Source: Polyangiaceae bacterium (lineage in GTDB: Bacteria > Myxococcota_A > Polyangia > Polyangiales > Polyangiaceae). Taken from it: 64,000 bases of DNA. This document shows positions 44,727 through 54,183 of the stretch, piece by piece. The position numbers and the translations under genes were made by a program. The notes below the pieces were generated by a model. It was not told the origin of the DNA and made no database searches. It saw only the letters and a program-made list of their open reading frames with translations. Within the stretch, counting starts at the first letter, position 1. Each line of letters starts with the position of its first letter. The DNA lies in the NCBI GenBank assembly GCA_016715885.1, contig JADJXL010000003.1, positions 62,001 through 126,000 on the forward strand. Direction: 5' to 3'.

Positions 44727-45713
44727 ATGGTTCAATTCATGCATTCGTCACGATGGTCATTGGCGGGGCTTCTGTGCACGGCACTCTTGATCGGTTCGTC
44801 GCCCGCGCACGGACAAACCGCACAAGCGAATGCGGAAAAACTGTTCAACGAAGCGGTCGAGTTGAGCGAGGCGCGGAAGTTCGAAGCAGCGTGCCTTTTG
44901 CTTGCCGAAAGTCAGAAGCTCGACCCGACGCCCGGTACGCTGTTCGCACTCGCAGATTGTGAACGAGTCATCAACAAGATCGCCAGCTCTGTTACGCACT
45001 TCAAAGAATACTTGAGCCAGTACGCCGCCTTGAAGCCCGCTGTGCGGAGGCGTCACGATCAGCGCGCAACGCTTACCAAAGGCTACCTCGCAGAGCTGGA
45101 ACCGAAGGTTCCGACGTTGAAGCTCACGTTCCCGGGCGGAGCGCCGGAAGGCGTCGTGGTTACGCGCAACGGTGTCGAGGTTGAACCAACCGCGCTCGAT
45201 ACGGACGTGCCTTTGGATCCGGGCGAGCAGGTCATCGTGGTCAAAGTGCCGGGGCGGCAAGACGCCGAAGAGCGCATCACGGTTGCAGCGGGGGACAAGA
45301 AGGTCGTGGAGCTGTCCGCTGGGGCATTGGTCATTGAAACGCCCGTCGACGATGGCAAACGAGCTTCCAACCCGCGGAAGACGGCGGGGATCGTCCTCTT
45401 GGGCGTCGGTGCTGCCGGACTTGCGTTCGGCGGCGTGATGGGAGGTCTCGCGGTGGGGCAAAAAGGCATCGTCGACGAGCATTGCAATGGGCTCGATTGC
45501 GATCAGGTCGGCATGGATGCGGTGAGCAGTGGGCGGACATTTGGCAATGCAAGTACGATTGGGCTCGCAGCGGGCACCGTCATCGCGGTTGCAGGCGCGG
45601 TGCTCCTCTTGACGGCACCCAAGTCGAAACCGAAGACGGCTTTCGTCACGCGGCTTGGCGCCGGTGCGTTTGTCGGGGGCGCATTCCTTGGTGTGGAGGG
45701 CGAATTCCAATGA
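44727..45713 (+). CDS. Secreted/membrane TPR-like protein with PEGA-like domain
   Basis: A protein of about 328 aa with a signal peptide (ending SPAHGQ), a TPR-like helical region (AEKLFNEAVELSEARKFEAACLLL), then a PEGA-type beta domain (VTRNGVEVEPTALDTDVPLDPGEQ). At the C-terminus are two TM-like hydrophobic hairpins (IVLLGVGAAGLAFGGVMGGL and GLAAGTVIAVAGAVLLLT) with a CNGLDCDQ loop between them. This architecture is common next to myxobacterial kinases. Start uncertain: GTG 44703, ATG 44727 or ATG 44739. It follows the kinase by a few bases and overlaps the next gene by 4 bp. Confidence 0.8.
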   Translation: MVQFMHSSRWSLAGLLCTALLIGSSPAHGQTAQANAEKLFNEAVELSEARKFEAACLLLAESQKLDPTPGTLFALADCERVINKIASSVTHFKEYLSQYAALKPAVRRRHDQRATLTKGYLAELEPKVPTLKLTFPGGAPEGVVVTRNGVEVEPTALDTDVPLDPGEQVIVVKVPGRQDAEERITVAAGDKKVVELSAGALVIETPVDDGKRASNPRKTAGIVLLGVGAAGLAFGGVMGGLAVGQKGIVDEHCNGLDCDQVGMDAVSSGRTFGNASTIGLAAGTVIAVAGAVLLLTAPKSKPKTAFVTRLGAGAFVGGAFLGVEGEFQ

Positions 45714-46183
45714 AAGACTCGAAGGCATTTTGGTTTGGAATCGCCTGCACCATTGGCGGGTGCACCCAGCTATTGGACTTGGATCAGGAATATCGACCCG
45801 GCCAAACTGGGACTAGCCTGGGGACGGCGGGAGGCGCGGGGGACGGCGGAACGGGCGGCACCGGAGGATCGGAAGACGCGCAGGCCAATGGTTCGGCGTG
45901 CGGCACGGCGAATGAATGCGCAAGCGGTTTCTGCATCGACGGCGTATGCTGTAGCACAGCGTGCCTCGACAGGTGCAAGGAATGCGACGTAATCGGCGTC
46001 GTGGGCACCTGCGTCAATGTGCCTTTGGGTCAGGAGGATCTCGTTGCGACGACGATGTGTACCGGCGTCAATTCCTGCAATGGCGCCGGCAAGTGCTTGC
46101 TCGACAATGGGCAGAGCTGCAACAACAATGGGAAATGCGCCAGCGGTAATTGCACGGGGAATCCGAAAACGTGTCAGCCGTGA
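45710..46183 (+). CDS. Cysteine-rich lipoprotein (157 aa)
   Basis: Signal peptide with lipobox-like IGGC (Cys ~17), a Gly/Thr-rich linker (GGAGDGGTGGTGG), then a small disulphide-rich domain with CxxxxECASGFCIDGVCCSTAC and DNGQSC...CASGNC patterns typical of myxobacterial surface lipoproteins. ATG 45710 overlaps the TPR-protein stop (ATGA), so it is translationally coupled to it and part of the kinase cluster. Confidence 0.8.
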   Translation: MKDSKAFWFGIACTIGGCTQLLDLDQEYRPGQTGTSLGTAGGAGDGGTGGTGGSEDAQANGSACGTANECASGFCIDGVCCSTACLDRCKECDVIGVVGTCVNVPLGQEDLVATTMCTGVNSCNGAGKCLLDNGQSCNNNGKCASGNCTGNPKTCQP

Positions 46184-46192
46184 CCTGACGCT

Positions 46193-48575
46193 TCAAGGCC
46201 CCATGTAGGCGCTCTTCGGGACAATTTCGCGAAGCCCCTGCTCCACGATTCCAAACGATGTTTTCCGCTTCATTCGATAACGTGGATTCATGTCCCACGT
46301 GGCCCACGTGTACGTCGGAGCGCCAGCGGCCGGAATGATCCACGAGTTACCTTTCTTTTTCGCACGCGGCAATGTATCCACGACCTTGACTTCTTGTTCG
46401 TTCGTTCCCCCGAGCGCCGCAATGACCACAGCAATTTCCGGCGTTTGACGAATTTGCAGCTCGGCCTCCGGGCCCTTCGTCCCCGGCACGTAATCGTCCA
46501 CGACCATTCGTGCGGACGGATCGGTCACGTTGAGCAGCGTCCACGGAATGCGTATTTCCAGCGTTCCGTGCTCTCGTGAATACCAGAAATTCGTATTCGT
46601 CGTGGTGCTCTCCATGCCGGTTCGGAAGCGTCCCACGTCCTGATGACGAACCGGCGCAAGCTCTTGACCGCCATACGAGAATGCGTCGTGCGTCATGATG
46701 CGCATCAAGTTGAATTCGCCATTGTCGTTGACCTCGGTATGGTACCTCTGCCAATCCGCTCGAAGTCCGTGCGAAACTCCTACGAGATCGTAAGGTTCGT
46801 CCACGTGAAGCGTCACATCGTATTCCGTATCGATGCGAAGCAGAAACTCCACGCGTCGCTCGGTCTTGATTTTGCAATCGACATCGAAGCATCCATCGCC
46901 GCGATTTGCGTCGATCGTATCGATGCCAACGAGGTAATCGGTTTTCTCCCAATCGACGGCGCCCTTTCCATCCGGATCGAGCGAATCGACACGAAGTAGC
47001 AAATGCAAAAATCCTTCGTCGCTGTCGATCGTCAGCTCGCGGAGCGTTCGTGTTGCATCATGCGTATCGAGCGGCGCGAGCGTACTGGCATCTTGAAGGG
47101 CGTTGGGCAAAGACGGAAAATCCGAACCGACGCCGTCTATTTCGTGATGCTTTTCCTCGAGACCGGGACGAACGGCAATGAGGCCGAAGTTTTGTTCGGG
47201 GCTCACGGCGTTGTACCAGAGGTGCCTACGATTCGCCGGCAATTCGAGTCGTTCGACGAGCCGCGCGCCTCGCCACCATTCGTCGAGCACTTCGAACAGA
47301 AATGCCCCATTCATGCCCGCACGTGTAATGGTGCGGAGCGCTCGCAAGGTCCCCTCCCCTTGCTCGCGTTCATCGAGTCCACCATAAGGCATCCCCAATT
47401 CTGCAGATTGAGCCGGGCCGTGACTCGACGGTAACCCGACTTCGGCGATGATGAGCGTCCGGCCGGCATATGCCGCGCGAAGCTTTTCCAAATATCCCAA
47501 GTACGCGTTCGGACCAATCTCGTCGGTGACTTGGAACGTCGGCTCGTGCAGGATGAATTCGGGGCCAAACGGATACGCGTGGTACGAAAAGAAAACGCCC
47601 GCATCGAAGCCCTGGATTGTTTTGATTTTGCGCAGATCGAGCGATTCCATGTCGTCCAGACCGCTGTCGACGACATGGTCGATGGGATCGAGCGATGGCA
47701 CGTTCGAGAAAGCCGACGGGATGGGTTTCGCCATGATGCTTCGCCTCGTATTGAATCGTGTAATCGAGGTGTCGTGTGATGAATGCTTCGATCGGCGTCG
47801 CCTCCTCAATCGACAAAACCTCCCCCGAAAAGTCGACCGCGCACGGCACTCCGCTGCAGTGCTCGGCATAATATGTTTGGTGCGTGCGCTGCAAGGTCAG
47901 CGGTTCCAAGTCGCGACCGATGAGCCATCCCAATACCCACGGTGACACGTCTGCGGTGTAATTGCCGAAGGCGCGACCATCATTGGGCGGATTGCTTGGA
48001 TCGCCGGGCGGAATGTTTCGCCTGCCGTACACCACGTCGACGGCCTTTTCGAGCTCGTCCTTGAAACGTTCTTCGACCCACGGCGAGAGATAGCTCGCTG
48101 CCCCAAAAAACGCTGGTTCTTCCGTGGGCTCCGGGAGCCGCGCACCCTGGAGCAGAAACAATGGTTTGTCCGAGTGGTTTTCGTTGTACGTCCGCAGCTC
48201 TTCGTAAAAATGCGGAGGTTGTATGGTGTATACACGTATCGCATTCGCTCCCAGATCGCCTATGGCCTGGATGAATTCGCGAATTTGCTCGCGCGTCGCC
48301 AAGAATTCGCCCGGTAACGTTCCGGGAATTCCGTGACCGTAATCGACGCCAATGGGCCAGAATGGGCGGAATTCGCCGCCACGAACGCTCACCAAGAAGC
48401 CATTATCACCCGCGCGAAACCGATGCGGAGCAAACTTGGTGCCTCCGCCGCTTCCGCTTCCGGAACCAGCACCCACATCCTCCGTGAATGCAATCTCGCT
48501 CGGCGCCGAACAGCCCAATGAAAATGCAATGGTTGCGGCCCCGACCCTCGAAAAAATGGAATGTGTCATCGCCAT
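46193..48575 (-). pseudogene. Glycosidase-like (GH2-type TIM barrel) lipoprotein split by +1 frameshift
   Basis: The N-terminal part starts at ATG 48575 (GGGGG a few nt upstream; ATG 48614 is also possible). It has a lipobox SLGC, a Gly/Ser linker and a TIM-barrel opening (FWPIGVDYGHGIPG; GANAIRVYTIQPP). Its frame reads ...ETHPVGF and then degrades. The matching continuation SNVPSLDPIDHVVDSG is in the +1 frame and runs to the stop at 46193, with SYHAYPFG, IIAEVGLPSSHG (probable catalytic Glu), VLDEWWRGARLVER and a C-terminal beta domain. The switch is at about 47712-47716, where one extra C in GGCTTTCTCGAAC would explain it. Repaired length is about 790 aa. Sequencing error, pseudogene or programmed +1 shift cannot be told apart here. 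Confidence 0.75.
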
Positions 48576-48798
48576 CGTGCCCCCAAGACGACGCGTAAAT
48601 TTCAGTTCGTTCATGTTAGCATGACTACGACCGAACAACGAACAATCGTAATACCGGGCAGCATTCTAACAACCAATGCCCGGAACGATAGCAAGCTGCA
48701 TCACGCGCACATGTGACTCAAGTTACTCCGTTGGAATCGTACTCGTCCGCGACGGAGGGGCTTCTCGAACGCGGCGACATCTGGTAGGAGACTTGGCC

Positions 48799-49398
48799 AT
48801 GTCTACTTCCTACGAATTGCTCTACTTTCCGCTCCGCGGCCGGGCCGAACCGATTCGCCTGCTTTTTGCACTGGCGAAGGTTTCCTATACGAACACGGGG
48901 GTCACGAACTGGCCGGAATTCAAGCCGAAGACGCCGCTCGGACAGCTCCCGGTGCTCATCGAGCGCGGCGACGCGGGCGAGAAGCAGATTGCACAAAGCG
49001 GTGCGATCATGCGTCACCTCGCCCGAGTATTCGATCTGTACGGCCAAGATGAAGATCAAAAGGTCCGGGCCGATTTCATTGCCGAGACCGCGAGCGATTG
49101 GCGAGCCAAGTGGGCGCCGGTGGTGTTTGCTGCATTCATGAACACCGAGCAGACCGTCATCGACAAGTACTGGGCGGATCTGCCGACGACGCTGTCGCTC
49201 TTCGATCGCCTGCTTGGCAATGACGATTTCTTCGCCGGCAAGTCCCCCACGTTTGCGGACGTCCTCGTTTTCGACACCATTGACGGCAACGTGGGTTTGA
49301 AGCCCGAATGCCTCAAGGATTTCCCGCGCCTTACCGCATTCGTTGCACGTTTCCGCGAGCTTCCCGGCATTGCGGAATACGTCAAGAATCGCGCCTGA
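48799..49398 (+). CDS. Glutathione S-transferase
   Basis: A 199-aa cytosolic GST. The thioredoxin-like N-terminal domain (YELLYFPLRGRAEPIRLLFAL, KTPLGQLPVLI with the cis-Pro, QSGAIMRHLAR) is followed by an all-helical C-terminal domain. The N-terminal Tyr and the RGRAEPIR element resemble sigma/alpha/mu-type animal GSTs more than the usual bacterial beta class. ATG 48799 has TAGGAG (48785-48790) upstream. Presumably detoxifies electrophiles; substrate unknown. Confidence 0.9.
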   Translation: MSTSYELLYFPLRGRAEPIRLLFALAKVSYTNTGVTNWPEFKPKTPLGQLPVLIERGDAGEKQIAQSGAIMRHLARVFDLYGQDEDQKVRADFIAETASDWRAKWAPVVFAAFMNTEQTVIDKYWADLPTTLSLFDRLLGNDDFFAGKSPTFADVLVFDTIDGNVGLKPECLKDFPRLTAFVARFRELPGIAEYVKNRA

Positions 49399-49459
49399 GA
49401 GCCCGTCGCTCCTCTCCTCGCTTTGATACGAAACATTTCCTCTTGCCGCGGTGCACGGA

Positions 49460-50473
49460 ATGGTGCACATAGCTCCCGTGCTAATTGCGGGCGTATCGGG
49501 AAAAGTGCTTTTGACGGGCGCAAGCGGCTTCATTGGAGGGCGTCTGCGCGATGCATTGCTTGCTGCAAACGTGGACGTCGTCGCGGTGCGACGTCCCGGA
49601 TCGCCTCCTGCAAAAAAGGGACGGTCCGTCGAAATCGCGTACGACGACATGCCGGGACTTGCTCGAATCATCAAAACTGAACAGCCGGATTACGTACTTC
49701 ACGTGGCAGGCGCGACGAAAGGCGTCACATATGACGACTTTCGCCAGGCTAATGTCATGCCGACCCAAAACCTGGTCGACGCAATAAGAGCGGAACACCC
49801 TCGGATCAAGCGATTCGTTCACATCAGCTCACTTGCGAGTTATGGCCCGTCGAGCGTAACCGAACCGCATAGGGAGACAGCCGCTCGCAGGCCGATCGAA
49901 TTTTACGGTCAAAGCAAGCTCGAATCCGAGCGCGTCGTCGAAAGTCTTGGCGATCTGCTTCCATGGACCATCGTGCGCCCTTCGGGTGTGTATGGCCCAG
50001 GCGATGTCGATTATCTCAATCTATTTCGGGAAGTCGAAAAGGGTCGAAACGTCTATTTCGGGAATCGCAAGCGATGGTTCTCGTGCGTGTACGTCGATGA
50101 CCTCGTGGATGCCATCTTATTTGCGACCACGCACGAAAAAGCAATCGGGAACGGGTTTTTCGTTTGTGACGGCTCGCCCGTGACCTGGGAAGCGTTTCAG
50201 GATGCCCTTGTCAAAGTGAGCGGAAAACGAGTGCGTACGATAGATTTTCCGGAATTTTTCGTGGCGCTTGGATCCATGGGTGGCGAATTGGCCACGCTCA
50301 TTGATAAAAAGCCTCGGCTTTTCAATCGTCAAAAGGCCAAAATGGGGGCAGCCGAGGCATGGCTATGCAAAAGCGACTTCATCCGACAGTCGCTCGGCTG
50401 GACATCCCACGTCTCGCTCGAGGAAGGACTTCGGCGAACGTTTGATTGGTATCGAAAAGAGAAGTGGATTTAG
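49460..50473 (+). CDS. NAD(P)-dependent epimerase/dehydratase (extended SDR)
   Basis: A protein of about 337 aa of the extended SDR superfamily: nucleotide-binding LLTGASGFIGGRL, active-site Ser in HISSLASYG, catalytic Tyr/Lys in FYGQSKLESER, then RPSGVYGPGDVDYLNLFREV and VYVDDLVDAI. Typical of nucleotide-sugar epimerases, sterol-dehydrogenase-like or flavonoid-reductase-like enzymes; the substrate cannot be read. The start is uncertain (GTG 49451, ATG 49460 or a later GTG near the Rossmann motif). Confidence 0.85.
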   Translation: MVHIAPVLIAGVSGKVLLTGASGFIGGRLRDALLAANVDVVAVRRPGSPPAKKGRSVEIAYDDMPGLARIIKTEQPDYVLHVAGATKGVTYDDFRQANVMPTQNLVDAIRAEHPRIKRFVHISSLASYGPSSVTEPHRETAARRPIEFYGQSKLESERVVESLGDLLPWTIVRPSGVYGPGDVDYLNLFREVEKGRNVYFGNRKRWFSCVYVDDLVDAILFATTHEKAIGNGFFVCDGSPVTWEAFQDALVKVSGKRVRTIDFPEFFVALGSMGGELATLIDKKPRLFNRQKAKMGAAEAWLCKSDFIRQSLGWTSHVSLEEGLRRTFDWYRKEKWI

Positions 50474-50519
50474 CTTCCAATCAAACCCTCGTCTTACTTT
50501 ACCAAATCGTACAACGCAA

Positions 50520-50634
50520 AGCTTTGGGAGCTGCTTGATTTCTCGGCGCTGCGGCGGGGGCCCCGCTGTTCGAGCCGCCGAAGGCGGCGAGCTCGGGGTG
50601 CCGCATGTGCCGAGAAATCAAGCCTCCCAAAGCT
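50520..50634. terminator. Large palindrome between convergent genes, candidate bidirectional terminator
   Basis: AGCTTTGGGAG plus GCTTGATTTCTCGGC (50520-50547, with a 2-nt CT bulge) pairs perfectly with 50609-50634, giving a 26-bp stem. The ~60-bp top contains an inner GCCGCC-GAA-GGCGGC hairpin. It lies between the convergent SDR and histidine-kinase genes, where a bidirectional terminator is expected, but there is no U-tract and the stem is unusually long. A repeat element is an alternative. Confidence 0.65.
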
Positions 50635-50665
50635 CAATCAACGAAGTGCCGGAGTCGTGTTATCA

Positions 50666-52168
50666 TCAGCCCATCGGAAGTGTCACCGTAAAAACGGTTT
50701 TTCCCGGACGACTCTCCACCGCAATGTCCCCGCCGTGATCTGTAACGATTCGATGGGTAATCGCGAGCCCCAGACCTGTGCCTTTTTCCTTCGTCGTGAA
50801 AAACGGCTGAAAAATCCGAATATCGTCGGCCATGATGCCCGGCCCGTCGTCTTGCACGCGCACATGCGCCGTGTTCCCCGCAACCCCCACGTCGAGCTGC
50901 ACATGACCATTTTGGCGCACCGCTTCGATCGCATTGCGCACGAGATTCAAGACGACTTGGCGCATCCGCGCGTCATCTGCACGAATGGCAACGCGAGGAT
51001 CACCCGTGACGCTGATTTCGATGTTCGCCGCCGCTGCTTCGACCCGACAGAGCGCCGCGACATCGTCGCAAATCTGACGTAAATCCGTGGCGGATCGCCG
51101 AGGCGTTTCTGGCCGCGCAAATTGCAAAAATTCCTCGAGCAGCCCCCCGACGCGGCGAATTTCCCCCGTCGCAATGCCCGCCGCTTCTCGCGCCCCTTCG
51201 AGATCCGGTGATGCTTTGCCGAGGAGCCTGCCCAAAAGCGTCAAATGCAGCGTGGCCGCATTGAGAGGGTTCTTGATTTCATGCGCGACGCCCGCCGAAA
51301 ATGTCGCAATCGACGCCAAGTGTTCGCTTCGACGAACCCTCGCCTCCATGTTGCGAACGTCGGTCACGTCCATCCCCGAAGCAACGACGTGCTTCACCTG
51401 CCCCGATTCGTCGAGCAGCACGGTGTTCGTCCATGTGATGCGGCGCAGCTCGCCATTCTTTGTACGCCAATGATTTTCGTATGTGTTCCTACGAGTGCGT
51501 CCCGACGCAAGCTCCTCGAACACGCGCCTAACTTCGGGTAGCTCGTCGGCACCCACGAGCAGCTCGATCGCATTTGTGCCGAGCATTTCGGCCTCAATGT
51601 AGCCCGTCGCGTTCTCGCATGCGCGGTTGAACTTCACGATGCGCCCTTCGAGATCCATCACCACGACGAGCGACTCGATCGTTCCAAGCACGGTCGACAC
51701 GAAGTCTCGTTCGGCCTCCAGCGCAACGTGAGCTTCACGAAGCTCGTTCAACGTACGCCGCATGATGTCCGTCTCGGCACGTTGCTTCTGCCTACTGATC
51801 GCGCGTTCGACCGCGAAACGTAGCGCATGCGGATCCACGGGCTTGGTCAAGTAGTCGTCGGCACCTGCGCGCATCGCATCGACCGCCGGTCCGATTCCAT
51901 CGCTCGCCGTGAGCATCACGATGGGCATGTGCGGCGCCCATCGACGAATCTCCATGAGCATCGTCATACCGTCGACGCCCGGCATGTGCAGATCCGTGAT
52001 CACGATGGACGGCTGAAAAGCGCGCGCCTTTTCGAGCCCCTCCTCGCCGTTTTCTGCAACGTCGACTTCGTAGCCCGCGCGTCGCATCGTGAACGCCAGC
52101 ATGCGCCGCATGTCCATGTCGTCATCGACGATCAGCGCGCGTTCTTTCGGCGTGCTCTCCTCGCTCAT
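50666..52168 (-). CDS. Hybrid response regulator / PAS / histidine kinase
   Basis: A 500-aa soluble two-component protein. The N-terminal receiver (residues ~10-125) has ALIVDDDMDMRR, phosphoacceptor Asp in ITDLHMPGVDG and the Lys in YLTKPVD. A coiled linker leads to a PAS domain (VLGTIESLVVVMDLEGRIV, ~155-265). The HisKA dimerisation box FSAGVAHEIKNPLNAA and HATPase_c follow, with N box NLVRNAIEAV, G1 VQDDGPGI and G2 GTGLGLAITH. No TM segments, so it senses a cytoplasmic cue or a partner. Orphan: no separate response regulator adjoins it. Divergent from the alcohol dehydrogenase gene across about 150 bp. Confidence 0.93.
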   Translation of the reverse strand: MSEESTPKERALIVDDDMDMRRMLAFTMRRAGYEVDVAENGEEGLEKARAFQPSIVITDLHMPGVDGMTMLMEIRRWAPHMPIVMLTASDGIGPAVDAMRAGADDYLTKPVDPHALRFAVERAISRQKQRAETDIMRRTLNELREAHVALEAERDFVSTVLGTIESLVVVMDLEGRIVKFNRACENATGYIEAEMLGTNAIELLVGADELPEVRRVFEELASGRTRRNTYENHWRTKNGELRRITWTNTVLLDESGQVKHVVASGMDVTDVRNMEARVRRSEHLASIATFSAGVAHEIKNPLNAATLHLTLLGRLLGKASPDLEGAREAAGIATGEIRRVGGLLEEFLQFARPETPRRSATDLRQICDDVAALCRVEAAAANIEISVTGDPRVAIRADDARMRQVVLNLVRNAIEAVRQNGHVQLDVGVAGNTAHVRVQDDGPGIMADDIRIFQPFFTTKEKGTGLGLAITHRIVTDHGGDIAVESRPGKTVFTVTLPMG

Positions 52169-52318
52169 GCCATCTCCGAGCCCTTGGTTTTTGCAGACGA
52201 CGTCGGTCGACGGCGCGCGAGTGTAGCGCTTCTCGGCGTGCCTACAAGCACCTCGTAACGCTGCGAAATCGGCGCGTGCGTCAAGCCGAACTCCGCAACT
52301 TCCGCAGATGCGCGTACC

Positions 52319-53635
52319 ATGCGCCCCATGCACTGTTGCTTGGGCGTTTCCATAGGCGAATCGGGGGACGCAGCGTTCTCCGTCGACGCCTCCGCAGTCA
52401 CGTTCGGCAGAGGAGCCATCGGCGAAGTCGGCAGTGAAGTGCGAGCGCTCGGAGCTCGACGGATCGCGCTCTTCACGGATGCTCGCCTCGCGGTTTTGTC
52501 GCCGGTATCAGAAGCACGTGCGTCGCTCGAGCGCGCGGGATGCGATGTCGTCGTCTACGATCGCGTTCTCGTCGAGCCGACGGACGCATCGTTTCGTGAA
52601 GCCGCGGCGTTTGCATGTGACGGCAAGTTCGATGGGTACGTTTCGGTGGGCGGCGGATCGGTCATGGACACGTGCAAAGCCGCGCTGCTGTACGCGACGT
52701 ATCCCGCAGAGATCAGCGCGTACGTGACGCCGCCGATGGGGCAAGGACTCGCCATACCGGGGCCGCTGCCCGTGCACGTTGCGTGTCCAACGACGACCGG
52801 TACGGGCAGCGAATGCACGGGAATTGCGGTCTTCGACGACACGCAGCGCCATGCGAAGACCGCGGTTGCATCGCGCCAACTAAGGCCAACGCGAGCGATT
52901 GTCGATCCAAACGCGACGCGCACGCTGCCGAGCTCAGTCGTTGCAGCAAGCGGTTTCGACGTGATTTGTCACGCGCTCGAATCGTACACGGCGCGCTCGT
53001 TCGGATCGCGCGATCGTCCGCAGAGCCCATTGGCAAGACCCATGAGCCAAGGGGCCAATCCGTGGAGCGACATTGGATGCGTGAAGGCGCTCGAGCTTGC
53101 GGGGAAGTACTTTTTGCGTGCGGTGAAAGATGCGTCCGACGATGAAGCGCGCGAAGCGATGGCGTGGGCTGCGACGCTTGCAGGCATCGCGTTCGGCAAT
53201 GCGGGCGTGCACATGCCGCATGCGATGTCTTATGCGGTCGCGGGGCTTCGTCATTCGTTCCGCATGCCGGGGTATCCCGAAGGCGCGCAGCTCGTACCGC
53301 ACGGAGTCGCCGTCATCGTGAACGCACCGGCGGTGTTTCGTGCGTTCGGCGCGACGAACCCCGAACGGCACATCGAAGCGGCGAAGCTGCTTGGAGCGGA
53401 CGTGCGAGGTGCATGGCGTGACGATGCGGGTGAAGTTCTCGCGAGCCAGGTTTGTCGCATGATGCAAGCGGCAGGCATGCCCAATGGAGTTGGTGGAGTT
53501 GGATATGGTTCGGACGATATCGACGCGCTCGCGGCGGGTACGATCGTCCAAACGCGCCTTGTATCGAATGCGCCGATGGTGGTGGGCAAAGATTTCGTCG
53601 TGACGCTCTTCCGTTCGGCGCTTTCTTATTGGTGA
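52319..53635 (+). CDS. Iron-type alcohol dehydrogenase, hydroxyacid-oxoacid transhydrogenase-like
   Basis: A 438-aa group III (Fe) alcohol dehydrogenase. NAD-binding VSVGGGSVMDT and PTTTGTGSE are present, and the metal ligands in DVICHALESYTA and VHMPHAMSYAVAG. The C-terminal part (LVPHGVAVIVNAPAVF then PERHIEAAKLLG) closely follows the ADHFE1/hydroxyacid-oxoacid transhydrogenase pattern. Those enzymes transfer hydride between 4-hydroxybutyrate and 2-oxoglutarate without free NAD. The reaction is assigned by that resemblance. Followed 6 bp later by a thioesterase. Confidence 0.88.
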   Translation: MRPMHCCLGVSIGESGDAAFSVDASAVTFGRGAIGEVGSEVRALGARRIALFTDARLAVLSPVSEARASLERAGCDVVVYDRVLVEPTDASFREAAAFACDGKFDGYVSVGGGSVMDTCKAALLYATYPAEISAYVTPPMGQGLAIPGPLPVHVACPTTTGTGSECTGIAVFDDTQRHAKTAVASRQLRPTRAIVDPNATRTLPSSVVAASGFDVICHALESYTARSFGSRDRPQSPLARPMSQGANPWSDIGCVKALELAGKYFLRAVKDASDDEAREAMAWAATLAGIAFGNAGVHMPHAMSYAVAGLRHSFRMPGYPEGAQLVPHGVAVIVNAPAVFRAFGATNPERHIEAAKLLGADVRGAWRDDAGEVLASQVCRMMQAAGMPNGVGGVGYGSDDIDALAAGTIVQTRLVSNAPMVVGKDFVVTLFRSALSYW

Positions 53636-53641
53636 TCGGTC

Positions 53642-54112
53642 ATGACGGACGCGACGAAGCATTCTCCGCACTCGACTGCACCTCGCGATCGCGCGGCGTA
53701 TCCGCATATCGTAGTCGTTCAGACTCGCTGGATGGACAACGACATATACGGCCACGTGAACAATGTCGTGTACTATTCGTATTTCGACACGGTCATCAAT
53801 CGGTATCTCATTGCCGAGGGAGGACTCGACATCGCGGCGGGGAACGTGATTGGAGTCGTTGCCGAATCGCATTGCCGGTACATGCGCGGCATGACGTTTC
53901 CGGCGGACATCGATGCGGGTCTCGCGGTTGGAAAGCTCGGACGGTCGAGCGTGCGTTACGAGATTGGCCTATTCCCGCAGGGCGAAGCTTCAGCGGCAGC
54001 CGAGGGGTATTTCGTGCATGTTTTCGTGGATCGTGCGTCTCGAAGACCGGTGCCCATTCCGGACGAGCTTCGCGCGGCGCTCGAACGCCTGACGTTCGCG
54101 GCAGCCGGGTGA
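53642..54112 (+). CDS. 4HBT hot-dog acyl-CoA thioesterase
   Basis: A 156-aa hot-dog thioesterase with the family motif WMDNDIYGHVNNVVYYSYFDT (the Asp is the catalytic residue of 4-hydroxybenzoyl-CoA thioesterase-like enzymes). Hydrolyses an acyl-CoA or aryl-CoA; chain specificity unknown. It begins 6 bp after the transhydrogenase-like gene, so a shared pathway (possibly 4-hydroxybutyryl-CoA metabolism) is possible but unproven. Confidence 0.9.
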   Translation: MTDATKHSPHSTAPRDRAAYPHIVVVQTRWMDNDIYGHVNNVVYYSYFDTVINRYLIAEGGLDIAAGNVIGVVAESHCRYMRGMTFPADIDAGLAVGKLGRSSVRYEIGLFPQGEASAAAEGYFVHVFVDRASRRPVPIPDELRAALERLTFAAAG

Positions 54113-54183
54113 AAATAATCCTTGCGTTTGCCACGACCATCCTGCAACGTGGCAAAGATCCGCGAGGGTGATCGAAGAAAAAG

